64,000 bases of DNA from Nectonema munidae. Lineage: Eukaryota; Nematomorpha; Nectonematoida; Nectonematidae. The notes beneath the pieces are model-generated. The model made no database searches. It was not told the DNA's origin and worked only from the letters and a program-made list of their open reading frames with translations. The stretch covers positions 58,153-122,152 of the forward strand of contig JAUIRK010000729.1 in assembly GCA_030549495.1 (NCBI GenBank). Direction: 5' to 3'. The translations under genes and the position numbers were made by a program. Positions 47,030 to 59,277 of this stretch are shown piece by piece (the first letter of the stretch is position 1; the number at the start of each line of letters is the position of its first letter).

Positions 47030-47245
47030 AATCAGACTAACGAAGAGACTATGGAATGAAGAAAACATCACTGGACAAGCGAGAAGAGGGAGACCGAAAA
47101 AAATATGGGAAGATGCAAGAAAAGGAACATGAAGATAGAAGATGCTGAAATGAAAGAAAAATGGAGACGTCGCTGCAAATTCAAGGTCGACCTTGGCTCG
47201 CCAGGACAAAGACCTGCTCATTAGAGCGAATGAATGATGATGATT
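47030..47245 (+). mobile_element. 3' end of an RTE-like LINE
   Basis: The plus strand reads TKRLWNEENITGQARRGRPK followed by KIWEDARK. This is the GRPxxxWxD motif found at the C-terminus of many endonuclease/reverse-transcriptase LINEs. It ends with a (GAT)n-like tail (ATGATGATGAT, about 47,231-47,241). Only the last 200 bases remain; 5' truncation is usual for LINEs. Confidence 0.65.
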
Positions 47246-47249
47246 TCTT

Positions 47250-47686
47250 GATATTTCCTTGTCTCCCATGGTCTCACCAGACCATTAATAATTTTATAAA
47301 AGCAAAACTTTAACTTAACTTTTATGCAGGATTAAGAACTTATAGGAAAAGAAACAAAACTTACATTCACAAAGTATATTAAACGACGGCGTATACTAAA
47401 TAACTGATTCACATACGAGTGTTTATGGACGGTTTGTGTCCATTCATATATGTTCACTCTTTCGTAATTCTATCATAGTAGCCCTTCGTTATACTAATAA
47501 CTTCTATACTCATTCTTGGTTCTTCACTGCCTCTTTGATGTTCATAAAGAGTTGGTTGAACGATCGGATTGTTGATTTAAATATTCTTAGCCTGATAATA
47601 ATTATACACCTTTCATAGAGGAAGAGAACTTTCACAATTATATGACTGACTTGCAACTTGAAAGCTGCATTCGACATTAGTATATA
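47250..47686. other. Spacer, nothing recognised
   Basis: Sequence near 47,260-47,285 (TCTCCCATGGTCTCACCAGA) resembles that at about 28,313-28,337 (TCTCCCGTGGTCTTGCCAGA). Both contain the small palindrome TGGTCT..CCAGACCA, so this may be one end of a dispersed repeat. Confidence 0.35.
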
Positions 47687-47688
47687 TA

Positions 47689-48040
47689 CAGTAAAATCTC
47701 GTTATGTTGAAGACGGATAAGTCAAGCATTCGATTGTGTTGAAGTTTTTTTCACGCATATAACACTTTTATTATTCTATGTTAAAACCTACGCTTAACTA
47801 AAAAGTCGGATAAGCCAGACTTTCTTTTAACTCGAAGTCATGTTGTTGTCCGATCAATAGATGATAGTCAAACCGTGAAAATCGGTCCTTCGATTTATTA
47901 TCAGTCAACTTGAACATTCGTCAGGTTTTTTTGAGAACAGATTTCCGTATAGCAGAAATTTTTGCTTCGATAATCCGCTAGTCGCGAAGATCCGTTATTT
48001 TTTCAAGAACCGAATGTGACGGAAAAACGCGGCTTCTCTG
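47689..48040. mobile_element. pogo/mariner-type MITE, 352 bp, TA duplication
   Basis: The element starts CAGTAAAATCTCGTTATG and ends with the inverse of CAGAGAAGCCGCGTTTTTC. The first 13 positions of the ends agree at nine. TA lies directly outside both ends (47687-47688 and 48041-48042). The start is close to the CAGTA(G/A)AA.CTCG.TAT ends of Tigger-like elements, so it may be mobilised by relatives of the transposase at 1-986. No coding sequence. Confidence 0.6.
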
Positions 48041-48042
48041 TA

Positions 48043-48340
48043 CTTCATAATTAATTTCAAACACGTGTGTTTTAATATTTTCATTTATAAACGATTTTTT
48101 TATCAGTAAATCATCTTGAATTGCTACCTTTAATTTTGTAATATTTTAAGCTTTTTTTAATAATTAAAAAATTTTTGCCTTCGTAAAAGAAAGGAATTTA
48201 ATATTGTTCAAATGCGATTTTTTCTGTTATACGCTTTAATACAAGTAAAAATAAATACTATATTATTGTTGAAAAAAGCTAATTTATTGTAATGACATTT
48301 GAGATTTATTCAATGAAGATTTATTTGGGTCTCAAGAAAT
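48043..48340. other. Spacer, nothing recognised
   Basis: AT-rich sequence between the MITE and the LINE tail, without recognisable features. Confidence 0.4.
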
Positions 48341-48344
48341 TACT

Positions 48345-48630
48345 GTAAGCTATTACGTAATAGATGGGATAGAAGAGTGCATAAAAAGAAGACGATTGAG
48401 ATGGCTTGGACATATCGAAAGAAGAGGTGAGAGTTCAAAAATTTGAATTGGAAGGCTTCTTAAAAGGAGGCAGACAGCTTTTAAGAAGACTTGGAAAGAG
48501 GTGGTGAAAAAAGATGAACTTAAATACCGAGATGTAAAGCGACTGAACACTCGACGCATTTGGGAAGGTCTACCCTGGATAAAAGAACAAAGACTTCTGA
48601 AAAATAAGCGATGATGATGATGTAATAAAT
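48345..48630 (+). mobile_element. 3' end of a second RTE-like LINE
   Basis: The plus strand reads KRRRLRWLGHIERRGE. After a break the GRRxxG...W region follows (KKTWKEVVKKDELKYRDVKR with RRIWEGLPWI). LRWLGHxxR is a hallmark of this LINE type's C-terminus. It ends in GATGATGATGAT at about 48,611-48,622. It differs from the copy at 47,030 and is an independent, 5'-truncated insertion. Confidence 0.7.
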
Positions 48631-48634
48631 TAAA

Positions 48635-49022
48635 ACTTATTTCTATACAATTTTTTGATTTATACTTAAGATTTTTCAAAAGCCATTAGAAAAGATCAGT
48701 AATGTCAAAACTTAAATTTAATTGAAAGCTTTTTTGTAGGCAAAAATTCAAAAAGATATTTCAAAACTTTTATTATTTAAAAGTCCAATAATTAATTTTA
48801 TTTTAGATGTTGACAAAAAAACTTCAATTTTTTCTTTATTTCGAACTTCTTGCTTTGATCAAATGTACAAAATTGCATTGAAAAAGAAAGCAAAGGATTA
48901 GTCTTCAAAACTCTGCTCCTCAAAGGCAACACTACTTAATGCATATACATTTTCAGCTACCTATATTATAACTTTTTTACTTTTAAAAGTAAATTTATAA
49001 TAATAAAATGAGTTAATCTTGA
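48635..49022. other. Spacer, nothing recognised
   Basis: AT-rich sequence up to the MULE target duplication at 49023-49030. Confidence 0.4.
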
Positions 49023-49689
49023 CCTACACACAGCGGCGTAGCCAGAAAAAAAGTTAATGAGGGAGAGGGAGGGGGCACTCATTGAAAATTGCTAAAAGAA
49101 AATGCATGGTTTCAACATTTTGTTGTCATGGCACCCATCAGTATATGTAACGACGTCAAACTGTGAAGAGTTCTAATACAACTAACAGAAAAAGCATGGA
49201 GATAGTTATTTCTTTATTAGTAAAGACTTCTATGGATGTTGTGTGAGGGGTTCTAGGAAGGGCGAATACTACATCATACCATCTTGCAGAGAAAGAAAGG
49301 CATACAGTCAGCATGATGTATTCATCATGTTGTATTTGTCTTACTTATTGTTTATATCTCTTCTCATACATAATCTTTAAACTGAAAACACACAGTTATT
49401 ATAACTCTATAACTAATACGATTATTTAATGTAAGAGACTAAGTAGGATATTGTACATCAATATGTCCGTTTTTGATTTATAAGTTTTGCATATATTGTT
49501 TTACATAACAAGTACGTTGACTATTAAAATCTTTGCCTGTTTTCTTTATTTTAAATGGATTTTATAATTAACAACTATAAAAAAATAATAACTAAAAAAA
49601 ATTAATAAAAAAAGTGAAAGTAAGTTTTTATGATTATTTTTTTATCAACAAATTTAAATTTTATGAGTTAAGGTAAAACAACAAAAACA

Positions 49690-51648
49690 TTGTATTGTAC
49701 ATTACATAGCAGCAACAAATGTAAAGGTAAAAAATTATTATTTTTTTGAGGAACATATTTTTATGAGAAAATTTAGGAAAAATTATTTACAAAAAAGATG
49801 TTAGAGGTGACTTTAATATAATAAAAACTCAGACTGAACATAATCATGATGCAAATGGTTTCAAAAGATATATCATTGAAAAAATCAAGAAAGATACAAG
49901 TGGAAAAGCTTTCACACCAACGAAAAAGATATATGAGTAATCGAAAAATTATTTTTTGATCTATTTGTATTTTAACTTTAAAATTTTTAAAAGTGATATC
50001 ATAAATAACGTGAGTGAAGAGAAAAGAGATCAATTAGCAAAGCCAGAAAGTGTTAAAAGATTGATAAGAAAAGTAGAGATAGAAAAAAACAACCAGCCAA
50101 CGTAGACTTTGAAATTCCTATGGACATGAAAACTCTGAGTACCGGGGAAGTGTTTTTGAAGTTGGACTTGATGTTAGATTGCAATAAAAGACTGCTCTGC
50201 TTTTCAGCTTTTATTTTGAGGTTTTTTTTAACAATTTTTTAAATAATTTTCCTAATTCAAGTTTTTTTATGATGATGAGCCTTGAAGAAATATTTGTAGA
50301 TGGAACATTTAAAAAATGTCACCCGAATTTTGCACAAATTTTTACAATTCATGTTTTTTTTCAAACATATCCAATTCATATTTTATATTGTTTACTACCT
50401 GATAAAAGAGAAAAATCTTATGAGTAACTTTATTTGCTCATTTTTAAGTACATAAATTTTTTTCTCATTAAACTTTTTTATTTTTTAGAATAATATTTAA
50501 TCACTTGAAAGATTTATCAATCAATCCTAAGTATATCAACGGTGATTTTGAAGTTCCAATTATAAATGCGGCTAAAAAAGTATAGTTACAAACTAAGTTA
50601 AATTTACTTTTTATTTTTATGATAGGTGTATCCTGATAGTGAATACAGAGGATATTATTTCCATTTTACATCTTCTGTTTACAAAAATTTAGTAAACCAA
50701 GGGTTTAAAGCAGGGGTCTGCAAAGTGGTCGATATCGACCCCTGGGGGTCCATAACAGATCTTTAGGGGTCGATAAGATAGAAAAACGTACCAAATTGTG
50801 CTATGCTTTTTTTACTTTATAGTAGTAATAAATCTCCATTTTCTTTTAAAACATAGCCTAGGACATTGTATAATGCCGGATATATGAAACATTTTTGGTT
50901 TCTATTTCTCTCTTAATTGTTGACATTGATTAATGCTTTTATGAAACATTTCTATGTGGGGTGGGGTCGATGTGAAGACAAATGTTCTATGAAGGGGTCG
51001 ACGGGTAAAAAAGTTTGCCGATCCCTGGTTTAAAGTGAAGTATTCAAAAAACCTCACTTTTCGAATAACTATAAGATTGATTCTTTCATTAGCTTTTCTC
51101 CCTTTAAATGAAGTACCCTCGTATAAGTATAATATTTTGAATTTATTTTATTATGGTTTTTAGGTTGAAAAGGTATATAAAAGGATAAAAGCCTTGACAA
51201 AAAATGTATTTGATATGGAAAGTTTTTATTTTTATTTTGAAAAAACTTGGCTTCATTTTTTCCATCCTAGCATATGGAATGTTTATGATAGAAAAATAAG
51301 AACGAATAATCACTGTGAAGGTTGACATAATGGGTATCTTGATTTTTATAGCATAAAATTAGTGATTGAAATGTTGATTTTAGTCTTAAAAGTTCGTTAC
51401 CAGCTGAAAAGCCCAATATTTGGGAAGTTTTAGAGTTTTTTCAAAAGGAAGAAATGAAAATCAGAATTGACATCAATCAAATGGAGAATGGAAAAAACAT
51501 CAGTAAATCAAAATGGAAAAAAGATGAAATATTTTTGACAGAGTTGAAGAATAACTTTAGAGAAGACAAAGATGTTCTTTCTTATTTAAACAGTTTCACA
51601 GTTCATCTCAAAATCCAAAAACATGGACATAGAAGATCATCAAAGTGA
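49690..51648 (+). pseudogene. MULE transposase with FLYWCH finger, several short introns, disabled
   Basis: The reading is consistent as exons joined by GT-AG introns of 41-71 bases: introns at 49727-49797, 49937-49993, 50221-50261, 50424-50488, 50580-50625, about 51121-51163, and 51334-51383. In order it shows the end of a FLYWCH finger (CK|D..., QTEHNHDANGF), then TLSTGEVFLKLDL. The first catalytic Asp lies in IFVDGTFKKCHPNFAQIFTI, followed by LYCLLPDKREKSYE|IIFNHLKDL and INGDFE. Then come LPLNEVPS, LHFFHPSIWNVYD with RTNNHCEG, and PNIWEVLEFFQKEEMKI. These match the MULE order including RTNN(x)EGWH, but the Trp is a TGA here. A frame slip lies near 50,104 and probably another at the 51,120 junction. 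A hAT MITE sits in the exon at 50626-51120. The gene is therefore dead. Confidence 0.8.
50711..51027. mobile_element. hAT MITE, 317 bp, nested in a MULE exon
   Basis: The left end CAGGGGTCTGCAAAG and the inverse of the right end CAGGGATCGGCAAAC agree at 12 of 15 positions. GTTTAAAG is repeated exactly on both sides (50703-50710 and 51028-51035). Subterminal palindromic GGGGTCGATA/TATCGACCCC sequence is present. Removing the element and one octamer restores the reading across the MULE exon, so it arrived after the MULE. No coding capacity. Confidence 0.92.
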
Positions 51649-52211
51649 AAATATAAATTTTACGAAGATTAGTAGCGATGCTATGTTGTTCAGCATTGCT
51701 ACTATTATTAGTTGAATTAAATGCATTTTTAATTTTTACAATATTTTATATTTTGTAGGAGAGAAACCTTTTTTTGATAATTCAAGAAAATTATAAAAAT
51801 TTATTGTACCCTCTCCCTTTTTTATTAATATTTTCAAATAACAGTTTTATAACAAAAATTATATAAGTTCACAATTTATGTTTTCAATTTTACATATTAT
51901 TACGCTATGCAAGAGAACAAATGCCACACATTGTAAAGACTGCGTAGTCATAATAGCAATGTTAAATGAAATGTACGTCATGCTATTCTATCTAATTGCA
52001 TCTCTCTTTTGCTGCAAGGTGGCATGATGTAGTATCTGCCCTTTTATTCCGTACACCCATGAAATATTGTGAGAAAATCAACTATATATAAATCTAATTA
52101 TAAATATGCATGTGTGACATCACATAAGGTACATGGGGAGGGGGCACCACAAGGAACAGCGGGGGGCACAGCCCCTCGCGCCCCATGTCTAGCTACGCAA
52201 CGGCCTACACA

Positions 52212-54330
52212 TTTTTCTGAAATTTATAAAAAAAATTTGCACTGAAAGCTTCAGTCAGGGAAAATATACAATTCCTAATACTTGACTTAACAAATTCAAC
52301 ACCAACTCTCCACTTCCCACTTGGACTAAAAAGGGTCCTTTTATTCATAGCTTACAAAAATGAAACTATTTTTTAAATTATTTAGAATACTTAAAAAAGT
52401 CCGAATGCTAAATTTTATTAGATACGGACTCCGACTCCTAGTTCTAACCATTTAAAATCTCCGATTATCATAGAAGAATGATTAAGGAACATGTGTTGAT
52501 TTAAAAAACAATCATTTAGGTAATGAAGCATGATACTGAAGATGAGGTTTCTTAGGCCAGTGGAATAGTCAGTTAATACAGTTATTTTTAGCCTTCCTTT
52601 TTTGATATATACATATACATTTCTAGTACACGTCCTTCTCCTGTCCTCTTAAATATTATATTCACATTTTCATGTCTTCACCGCTGTATGAAAAATAAGA
52701 TTTTGCGTGCTTCAGAAGTAAAGATAACAAACTAAAAGAAATAAACTATGATTTATATATATATTTGTATTTCTAACAAACACGCAGAAAACCACCGCGA
52801 AGGTTGTTTCTTTTTAATTAAAATAAATTTTCCAGGTTTTGCTAAAGACAAGTTTTTTTCGACCAAATCAATCATACAAATAAACACAAAAATTTGCATC
52901 TATTTAGACATTACTTGATTGGAACCAATTTCATGCGTATACACAAATATAATCATGCAGGCACAGAGCCTCGCTAAAACTTTCAACATTTTGTGGTTGC
53001 AACACTACTTTAGATACGATTGATGCACAACAGAACGATTCCGTTCAAAAATTTTCTTGTCTCTTTCAAAGCTACATTTTCAAAATTATTTTATTATAAA
53101 AAAGGAAGTATTGAATTATATTTTTCCGTCATTCATTTTTTACCTTTGACAGTCACAAAGTGTACCCTATTTTTAAAATTCTTGTTGTATTGGAGCGCTT
53201 TCTAATAAAAATATGCTAGCAGAATGACTACCATTTCAAAAAAGTACACCTTTATTTCATTATCCTTTTGGCATATGTCCATTTAATTATTTACATAACA
53301 TCATACGCAATATTTTGAAAAGGAAAATTTTTTTGCTGTAAAGTTTCAAATTCTCTCTATATCCAAAAAAATATGTAAATAATACAAAAAAAATATATAG
53401 AGAATTTCAACATATTATAACAGGGCCTTTTTATTGGTAACGGTAGGGGGTCCCCCTTCCGACTACTCACGTTGACCCTTCCAGTAGAGAATACCTGCCT
53501 GACTAAAAAGAAAATAGCTAAAAACAGAGTTTATACAACTTTTTAAACTAATATAAAAACAGCATATAAGTGCATATTCACACATTAAAAAATGATTACT
53601 CATACCTATTGAAAGTGTTAGTAAGAAAATATTTATATTGAATCTCACAGACCCCGATACGTGACCAAAATTGACTTGAACTAACGTTATGTATAATAAT
53701 ACAAACCTTACATTTATTTAAAATTGGTGTGTTTGAGGGATGCAAGACATTTCGTATCCTAATTGAATGTTTCCTACTCAATCTGCGTACAAAACGCCTT
53801 GGCACGAAAGCGTTTCGAGAGGAAAATATAATCACTAGGGCAGTTAAAGTCAATAAAGTCTAATTTTTTAATTAAATTTTTAAGATTGGTTGGACAATTA
53901 GAAATGCCTTTACCTTTTTAACTTAAAATTTTTATAGGTCAATAAAGTCAACTTTTTTCTGTAAAAAGTCAATATTCTCAATAACGATAAAAAAAAAACT
54001 CTTTTAAAAAGATATAATACAATTGTTCTAAAAATCAGAGCTTTTAAAAAATTTTAAATTACTAAGGTTTACTGTAAACCTCGATTTTTTAAGATGTAGC
54101 AAAATTGTTTAAGAAAAATTATTCAAGACGAATTTTCTTTAAAAATAAAAACAAATAGCTAAAGTCTAAAATTATGCAGAATCTAAATTGACAAGAATAG
54201 AAAATTCACTAGCTCAGCACCCCCCCCCCCCTCCCCCTATCATAAAGCCCCGTTCTTGATGAGTAGCTAGCTCTAAGCTATTGATGTTTGCCATATCGCT
54301 GCTGTAACACACAATAAATTGATAAAATAC
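52212..54330. other. Gene-poor stretch
   Basis: AT-rich; no recognised coding sequence. A C-rich tract lies at about 54,219-54,237 and a GC-richer patch at about 53,440-53,480. Short open frames (53,020-53,205; 53,463-53,853) show no family character. Confidence 0.4.
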
Positions 54331-54334
54331 AGAC

Positions 54335-54404
54335 ATCTAAGCCGGGAATTGAACCTGAGTCTCTTGCTGAACGCACACGTGTAATACGACTATACTACTT
54401 ATGC
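54335..54404 (-). other. tRNA-derived sequence (pseudo-tRNA or SINE head)
   Basis: The minus strand reads AGTAGTATAGTCGTA (A-box-like, as in tRNA-Asp/Glu/Gly types), then an arm with GTGCGTTCAGCA, then GAGACTCAGGTTCAATTCCC. That last stretch includes a near-consensus B box. Spacing fits a tRNA, but the acceptor stem does not pair and the anticodon stem is only about 3-4 pairs. So this is a tRNA pseudogene or the 5' part of a tRNA-derived SINE. Confidence 0.4.
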
Positions 54405-55240
54405 ATGTTAATCAAATTATTGCATAAACATTAAACATTATGCTTGGTTATTCTTTTCTCTGATTACAGGATCCATTAGAGATAGCGTTATCATCCTTCT
54501 CTCCTGACATTGGATTTGCCAATACAATGGTATTAGATATTATCTATAAATCTATTAGTATATAGCATAATATATTAATTAGTTTATTATACATAATTAA
54601 CTATTGATATGGTTATCCTATTCTCTCATGAGAGAATTTTATATAGCCATATGCCAATATTTATATACAATAATTTCATTTAAAAAAATTGCAATGCGGG
54701 CTCTGCAACATCAGTTTCAAAATTCTGACACATGCACCTCTTCCTCTACTAGCAAAACCTTAAAAAAAAGGCTTGTATCATAATATAATATAAAAGACCC
54801 TTTTGAAAAATTCACCATAAAATGTATACATTAGAAAATGTATGATATCTACAAATAAATTTTTAATAACAATATTTTGATCTTAAAAGGCAGCTAATAA
54901 AATTCGTTGATGGATATTTTGGCATCGACGGTTTAGCCATAGACGTTTTGGCTAGCAGATTTTCCATGCTAGGACACTTTTGCCAAATATGGTTTTGGAC
55001 AAGTGTTTAACTTGTTCCTTGTCCAATTTTAGGCCAAATATGTTTATGAAATGGAGTTTAACATGTTTCCTTGGTTATTGGTTATTCGATATGTTACATT
55101 ATATGGAAACAACTCTAACGTATGTACAAATGAAGATTTATTGACTACTGATGAGAAAAGAGATACATTTACACACACAACTTAAAATCATATACATAGG
55201 CATGATGCATAAAACATTAGGTTGGCCGGCTCTCAGATTG
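54405..55240. other. Spacer with a local reiterated motif
   Basis: At about 54,910-54,990 short units built on (A/T)TTTTGGC recur every 15-20 bases: ATATTTTGGC, GGTTTAGCC, GACGTTTTGGC, GATTTTCC, CACTTTTGCC. Between them are CATCGACG/CATAGACG spacers. It precedes the minus-strand MULE and may belong to that element's end. No gene. Confidence 0.45.
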
Positions 55241-55254
55241 TGTGAGATGCTTCT

Positions 55255-56390
55255 TAGAAATTAAGACACTTCTTTTCTTCCCGATGCTTTGCCTTGGCAC
55301 AATTTGTGTAGTCTTTTCTGTAGTTTGCAATACACTTTTTTGCTTCTTTTCTTGTGTGTGATGCGGCAGTCATCTTGTAGCCAAACTCCAGTAACTCGTG
55401 CGCATTCCGCTTGAATTACTTCGATGAGTTTTCAGAATGTTGGATGGTCTTGACCTACTAGACAGAAGAATTTGTTGTTGAATCCTTCAAAAATGCTGTT
55501 GGTTATGAGTTAGTTGGCCAGAGTTATATCATGTTGGCTCCAGCAGTGAGATGGGAACATTGGTTGGGTCCGTCTGAAATCAAGCCGTAGACCATCATGT
55601 TGTTTCAGAGACGTAGGTAGCATCGAAATAGTTGAGATCAGCAGCATTTTCTTTACAGTCGTCTTTGAGGTAGGCCGTATCCTCAGAGTCTTCATTAAAT
55701 GGAAGTAAAGTAAGGACAAAAATCTGACCACAAAACAACCTAAAGTGATAATCATTTTCATACAAATTCATAAGTCCAAGTGATTGGATTTTATGCCAGA
55801 TATTTTGAGTGAGATGATATAAGAAAAACTGTATGAACGAACAATGGATGACATAGAGTCTAGTTCCAACTGCAAAGGTACCATCTATGCACCATGTTTC
55901 ATAAGATCCAAGGTGTTGGAGATAGTCTCGTATTGAAAATATGATTATTCTTTCATCCGAGGCAGGGTCATTGTCATAATGAAAAAACTTTGTAGGGTTA
56001 TCACCCATTATTTGGGTCTACTGGTTCTCAATAAACAAGTCTTCTAGTTTATGTAGAACTTTTGTTATATGTTATAAGGACTCTTTTTACGGTGTCAGCA
56101 TTTGTTAGTTTTGCCTTCACCTCGTCTGGAAGAGCAGCTGCAGAAAAGGTGAAGATTTAGTTTTGTTTGTCATTGGTTGTATAGGCTTACTACTTCATAC
56201 CATGTTTGTACTTTTCTATTGCAACTGCTGTGTGGCCAGAAATATGGTTGTGTGCTTTTATAATAACAGGCTCCTCCAACGCTTTGGTCGTCTGCAAGAT
56301 TGCACTATAGGAATATGTAGCTCGACAGACGCACCGCCATTTTATATCATCTTTAGCCCTCAACTCTGACTTTACTGTGTACATAAAACC
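55255..56390 (-). pseudogene. Second MULE transposase remnant (FLYWCH plus DDE), minus strand
   Basis: Read on the minus strand from 56,390: a FLYWCH finger (DDIKWRCVCRATYSYSAILQ ... HNHISGH), a degenerate linker, then FSIRDYLQHLGSYETWCIDG with TF (about 55,870-55,950). This is the region of the first catalytic Asp (IDGTF) followed by the FxxxLYHLTQNIWHK part. Then LLPFNEDSEDTAYLKDDCKE lies at about 55,640-55,700. The C-terminal IEGFNNKFFCLVGQDHPTF-like stretch lies at about 55,430-55,500. It is not closely related to the copy at 49,690. At least three frame breaks. Terminal repeats were not identified. Confidence 0.75.
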
Positions 56391-56394
56391 ATCC

Positions 56395-58430
56395 AGACAA
56401 AAATTTTGCCGCTTATTTTCATAATTATCTGCATTGTAGAACAGTAAGAATTGTTATTGAGGCAAAAAATAGCTAGAAAAACGAATCACGTCTTTTGGAT
56501 GTCGTAGATGACTTTCTCTTTAGCTTGTTTCGGCAACAGAAGGAACATGTCTGACTAGAACAGATTAAAGATATGTTATCTATAATAGCCAACCCAACAT
56601 ATAGTCTAATTACGCTGATTTTGCCCCCCTCCCCCCCTCCCCCTACCTCCTGGATTCGAAGGATGAAGAGGAGTAGTCCTAACACTAGAAACAAATGAAG
56701 GATAAAAATTGTCTAAAAGTGTTCAGTTTGCAAAGATTTATGTCATTGGCTTCCTGATAAAACTACCTCATTATCAGCGTCATCAGTCAGCCAAAAAATA
56801 CAATTTTAATTAAAATTGAGTGAAAACTTTTCTCTCTAAAAATGCTTAGAGTGTTAGGATGTAAGAGTTTAGTTACATCTTTGTAGTAACGAAAAGTCTG
56901 TTAAAGTAGTAAAAAAACGATTTCTAATGATCTCTAGTTATGGCTGATTAAAACGAAGTATTATAGTCTTAAACGCCTTCTGAACAAATTTAACTAGCAA
57001 TAAAATTATATTTAAGTGTTAGAATAGTTAAATTTATCTCACAAATTTGACTAAAAATACATCATCTCAAAAATAGGTTTCAAAAGATCTATAAAAGTTA
57101 TATCATTTTGAGTGTTAGAAAAGTTCACATTCGTTTTTTAAGCGATTTTGTTGTCAATAACTATAATGACATCTATAAATATTTTTTCAAAAACTTAAAC
57201 TTATTAATTTTTGTTGGCTCTTAAAGTTTAGTAAAAAGAAAGAACTTTATTCGAAGGCACTTATTCTTTAATTTATTGGAGGTAACTTATGGCGAAGCTG
57301 ACAAAAGTAAAGTTTAAATTTAAAAAATTCATAATTTCAGAATTATGAAAGACAAAAACATGTATATTAATTAGGCATGATGAAAACAGTACATGATTTT
57401 CCCTATAAAGCTCAAAAGATTTAGTTGATAATAATGCCATATAAAATTGTTAACAGAATCAATAGCCCAAAGGAAGAAAAAAAAGAAAAAAGTGTGGAGA
57501 ATTAATGTTATTTTTAAGGCAGATGTTGAGTAAATTTTAAATTAACAATATTTTTCGCATAGCTGTTACATTATACTTTAGGCTTCTTTGCTTTTATTGC
57601 ATTTCGCTGGAATGTATAACAGTAACTAAAGATTTTGCCAATTTTGAGTAATAAAATTTATGAACTTCAGATTTTAAACAATCATCTAAATGGTCTCTAA
57701 CTTCTAAAATGTATATATACAATGCATGCTATTTGCTCATTCAATCATAAAATGGTTTTTAATCAATTATTATCAGTCGAATTAGCGAATATGCCATCTG
57801 CAGAGTAAAACATAGACTCAACACTCCATAATTCTGACCCTCTTTTCCCATTAAATTTTAGGTGTAAATTTCAATTACAAAACACAAAAATTTAAAGGAA
57901 CCTATAATTATATTTTGTTTGAAAAATTCTCATAGCACGATTATTTATGAAAGCTTAAATTTTTAATTAAAAAAAATAGTTTTTTATAATAAATTGCAAA
58001 ATGATTAAAAACTTTTTTGATGAAATTAGTAAATTGTAGAGATGAAATTTTATTTCATCAATTAGATTTTTTACCATTTTGGTATTTTATCTTATCAATT
58101 TAATGATTTAGCACCACTTAATCTATATTTTTATAATATAATAATAATTTAAATATAGTTAATATATTTCCCCAACTAGTAATCAGTGGATAAAAATGAG
58201 GGGTCGACAAAATATCCTAAAAGCTGTTAGAATTTTTATAAATTAAAATATTTTGTGCATCTTTTAGGGTTTAAATATAATCTTTTACAATTAATTTTTT
58301 AAAATCTAGCCAACCTTACTCAGGCCAACATTGTTTCGAGAGCAAAATTACTATCAAAAATAAAAACAGACATGTTGATATATTATTGTTCTTGTAATAC
58401 TAGGAGTTATGTTTCCAACAACTGTTAATA
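56395..58430. other. Gene-poor stretch
   Basis: It contains a C-rich tract at about 56,625-56,645. The rest is AT-rich without recognised features. Confidence 0.4.
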
Positions 58431-58437
58431 AGCTTAT

Positions 58438-58457
58438 TATATATATATATATATATA
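58438..58457. repeat. (AT)n microsatellite
   Basis: Pure AT dinucleotides continue as imperfect AT/TAA repeats to about 58,480. Confidence 0.8.
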
Positions 58458-58559
58458 ATATAATATATCTATATTATATATTTGCCTTTTATCTGTTTTT
58501 GTACAAATATTTTTAATGTTTTTTCTCTATTTTATGTTTCTGTAAAATTATTTTAAAAT

Positions 58560-58712
58560 ATTTTCTTATGTATGTTTATTTTGTTTTATGAATAAAGTGT
58601 CCCTTGATGAGCAACACTATAAACGACTTTAATTAGTCTTGAGTGTGCTCAGGTATCATATTACATTATTTTGTAAGCTCATTAAAACCCAATAAATCTT
58701 TCTTTCTTTCAA
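58560..58712 (+). mobile_element. Possible LINE 3'UTR ending in AATAAA(TCTTTCTTTC)
   Basis: The stretch around GAATAAAGTGTCCCTTGATG is followed by a run ending CCCAATAAATCTTTCTTTC. This has the look of a LINE 3' end with a simple-sequence tail. No coding part is attached. Confidence 0.3.
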
Positions 58713-59277
58713 CAAAAAGTACTAACCTATGACAAATAAGAAAAATAAAAGAATAATTATATCATTTTTAAAAATACAATAATTTGTAAGATATACTTAA
58801 AATATTTCCTGCAATATAAGTTTAAAATTAAATTTTTAAATTTTCATTAGAGTAAAATAGAACAAAAAAAATAAAAAATAAATATTATTTTATATATCAA
58901 AAATAGGAATAAAATACTACAATTAAAGTAATTAAATCAATTTTTAAATGAATAGTTGAATTTACTCTACCTAATTAATTCTTCTTCTTCTTTGTGTGTC
59001 TTTTCCTCCCTACATCATTAATCTTTTTTTTAGAGAGAAAAAAAAATTATTGATATGAAAAAGTTCAAAAGAATCATAATTAAATAAAATGAGTGCATGT
59101 ATACTCATAATATGAACATTCAGATATTGTACAAGATCATCGTTATGGGATAAATCAATAGCCAAAATGGCCGTTACTCAGATTTTCCCGATTAGTTATT
59201 TGTAGATAATAACAATTTCGTAACAAACAGGTAAGCTTAAAGTTTCACATGCTAAAAATTTGAATTTAGATTATGAA

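Larger units (their letters stand above)
49031..52203 (+). mobile_element. MULE (MuDR superfamily) element with long inverted repeats and 8-bp target duplication
   Basis: The octamer CCTACACA is repeated just outside both ends (49023-49030 and 52204-52211). The left end is CAGCGGCGTAGCCAGA and the inverse of the right end is CCGTTGCGTAGCTAGA. Inverted similarity extends inward: GGGCGAATACTACATCATAC at about 49,261-49,280 matches the inverse of the stretch near 52,021-52,040 (GGGCAGATACTACATCATGC). So the terminal repeats are roughly 270 bp, as is usual for MULEs. Inside is a transposase gene with short introns, itself interrupted by a hAT MITE. The whole is 3173 bp, or about 2850 without the MITE. 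The exact target duplication shows that the ends are original. Confidence 0.88.

Noticed and set aside
49773-50033. 86-residue minus-strand open frame
   Set aside because: It lies opposite the MULE exons, whose order of motifs and splice sites is coherent on the plus strand.
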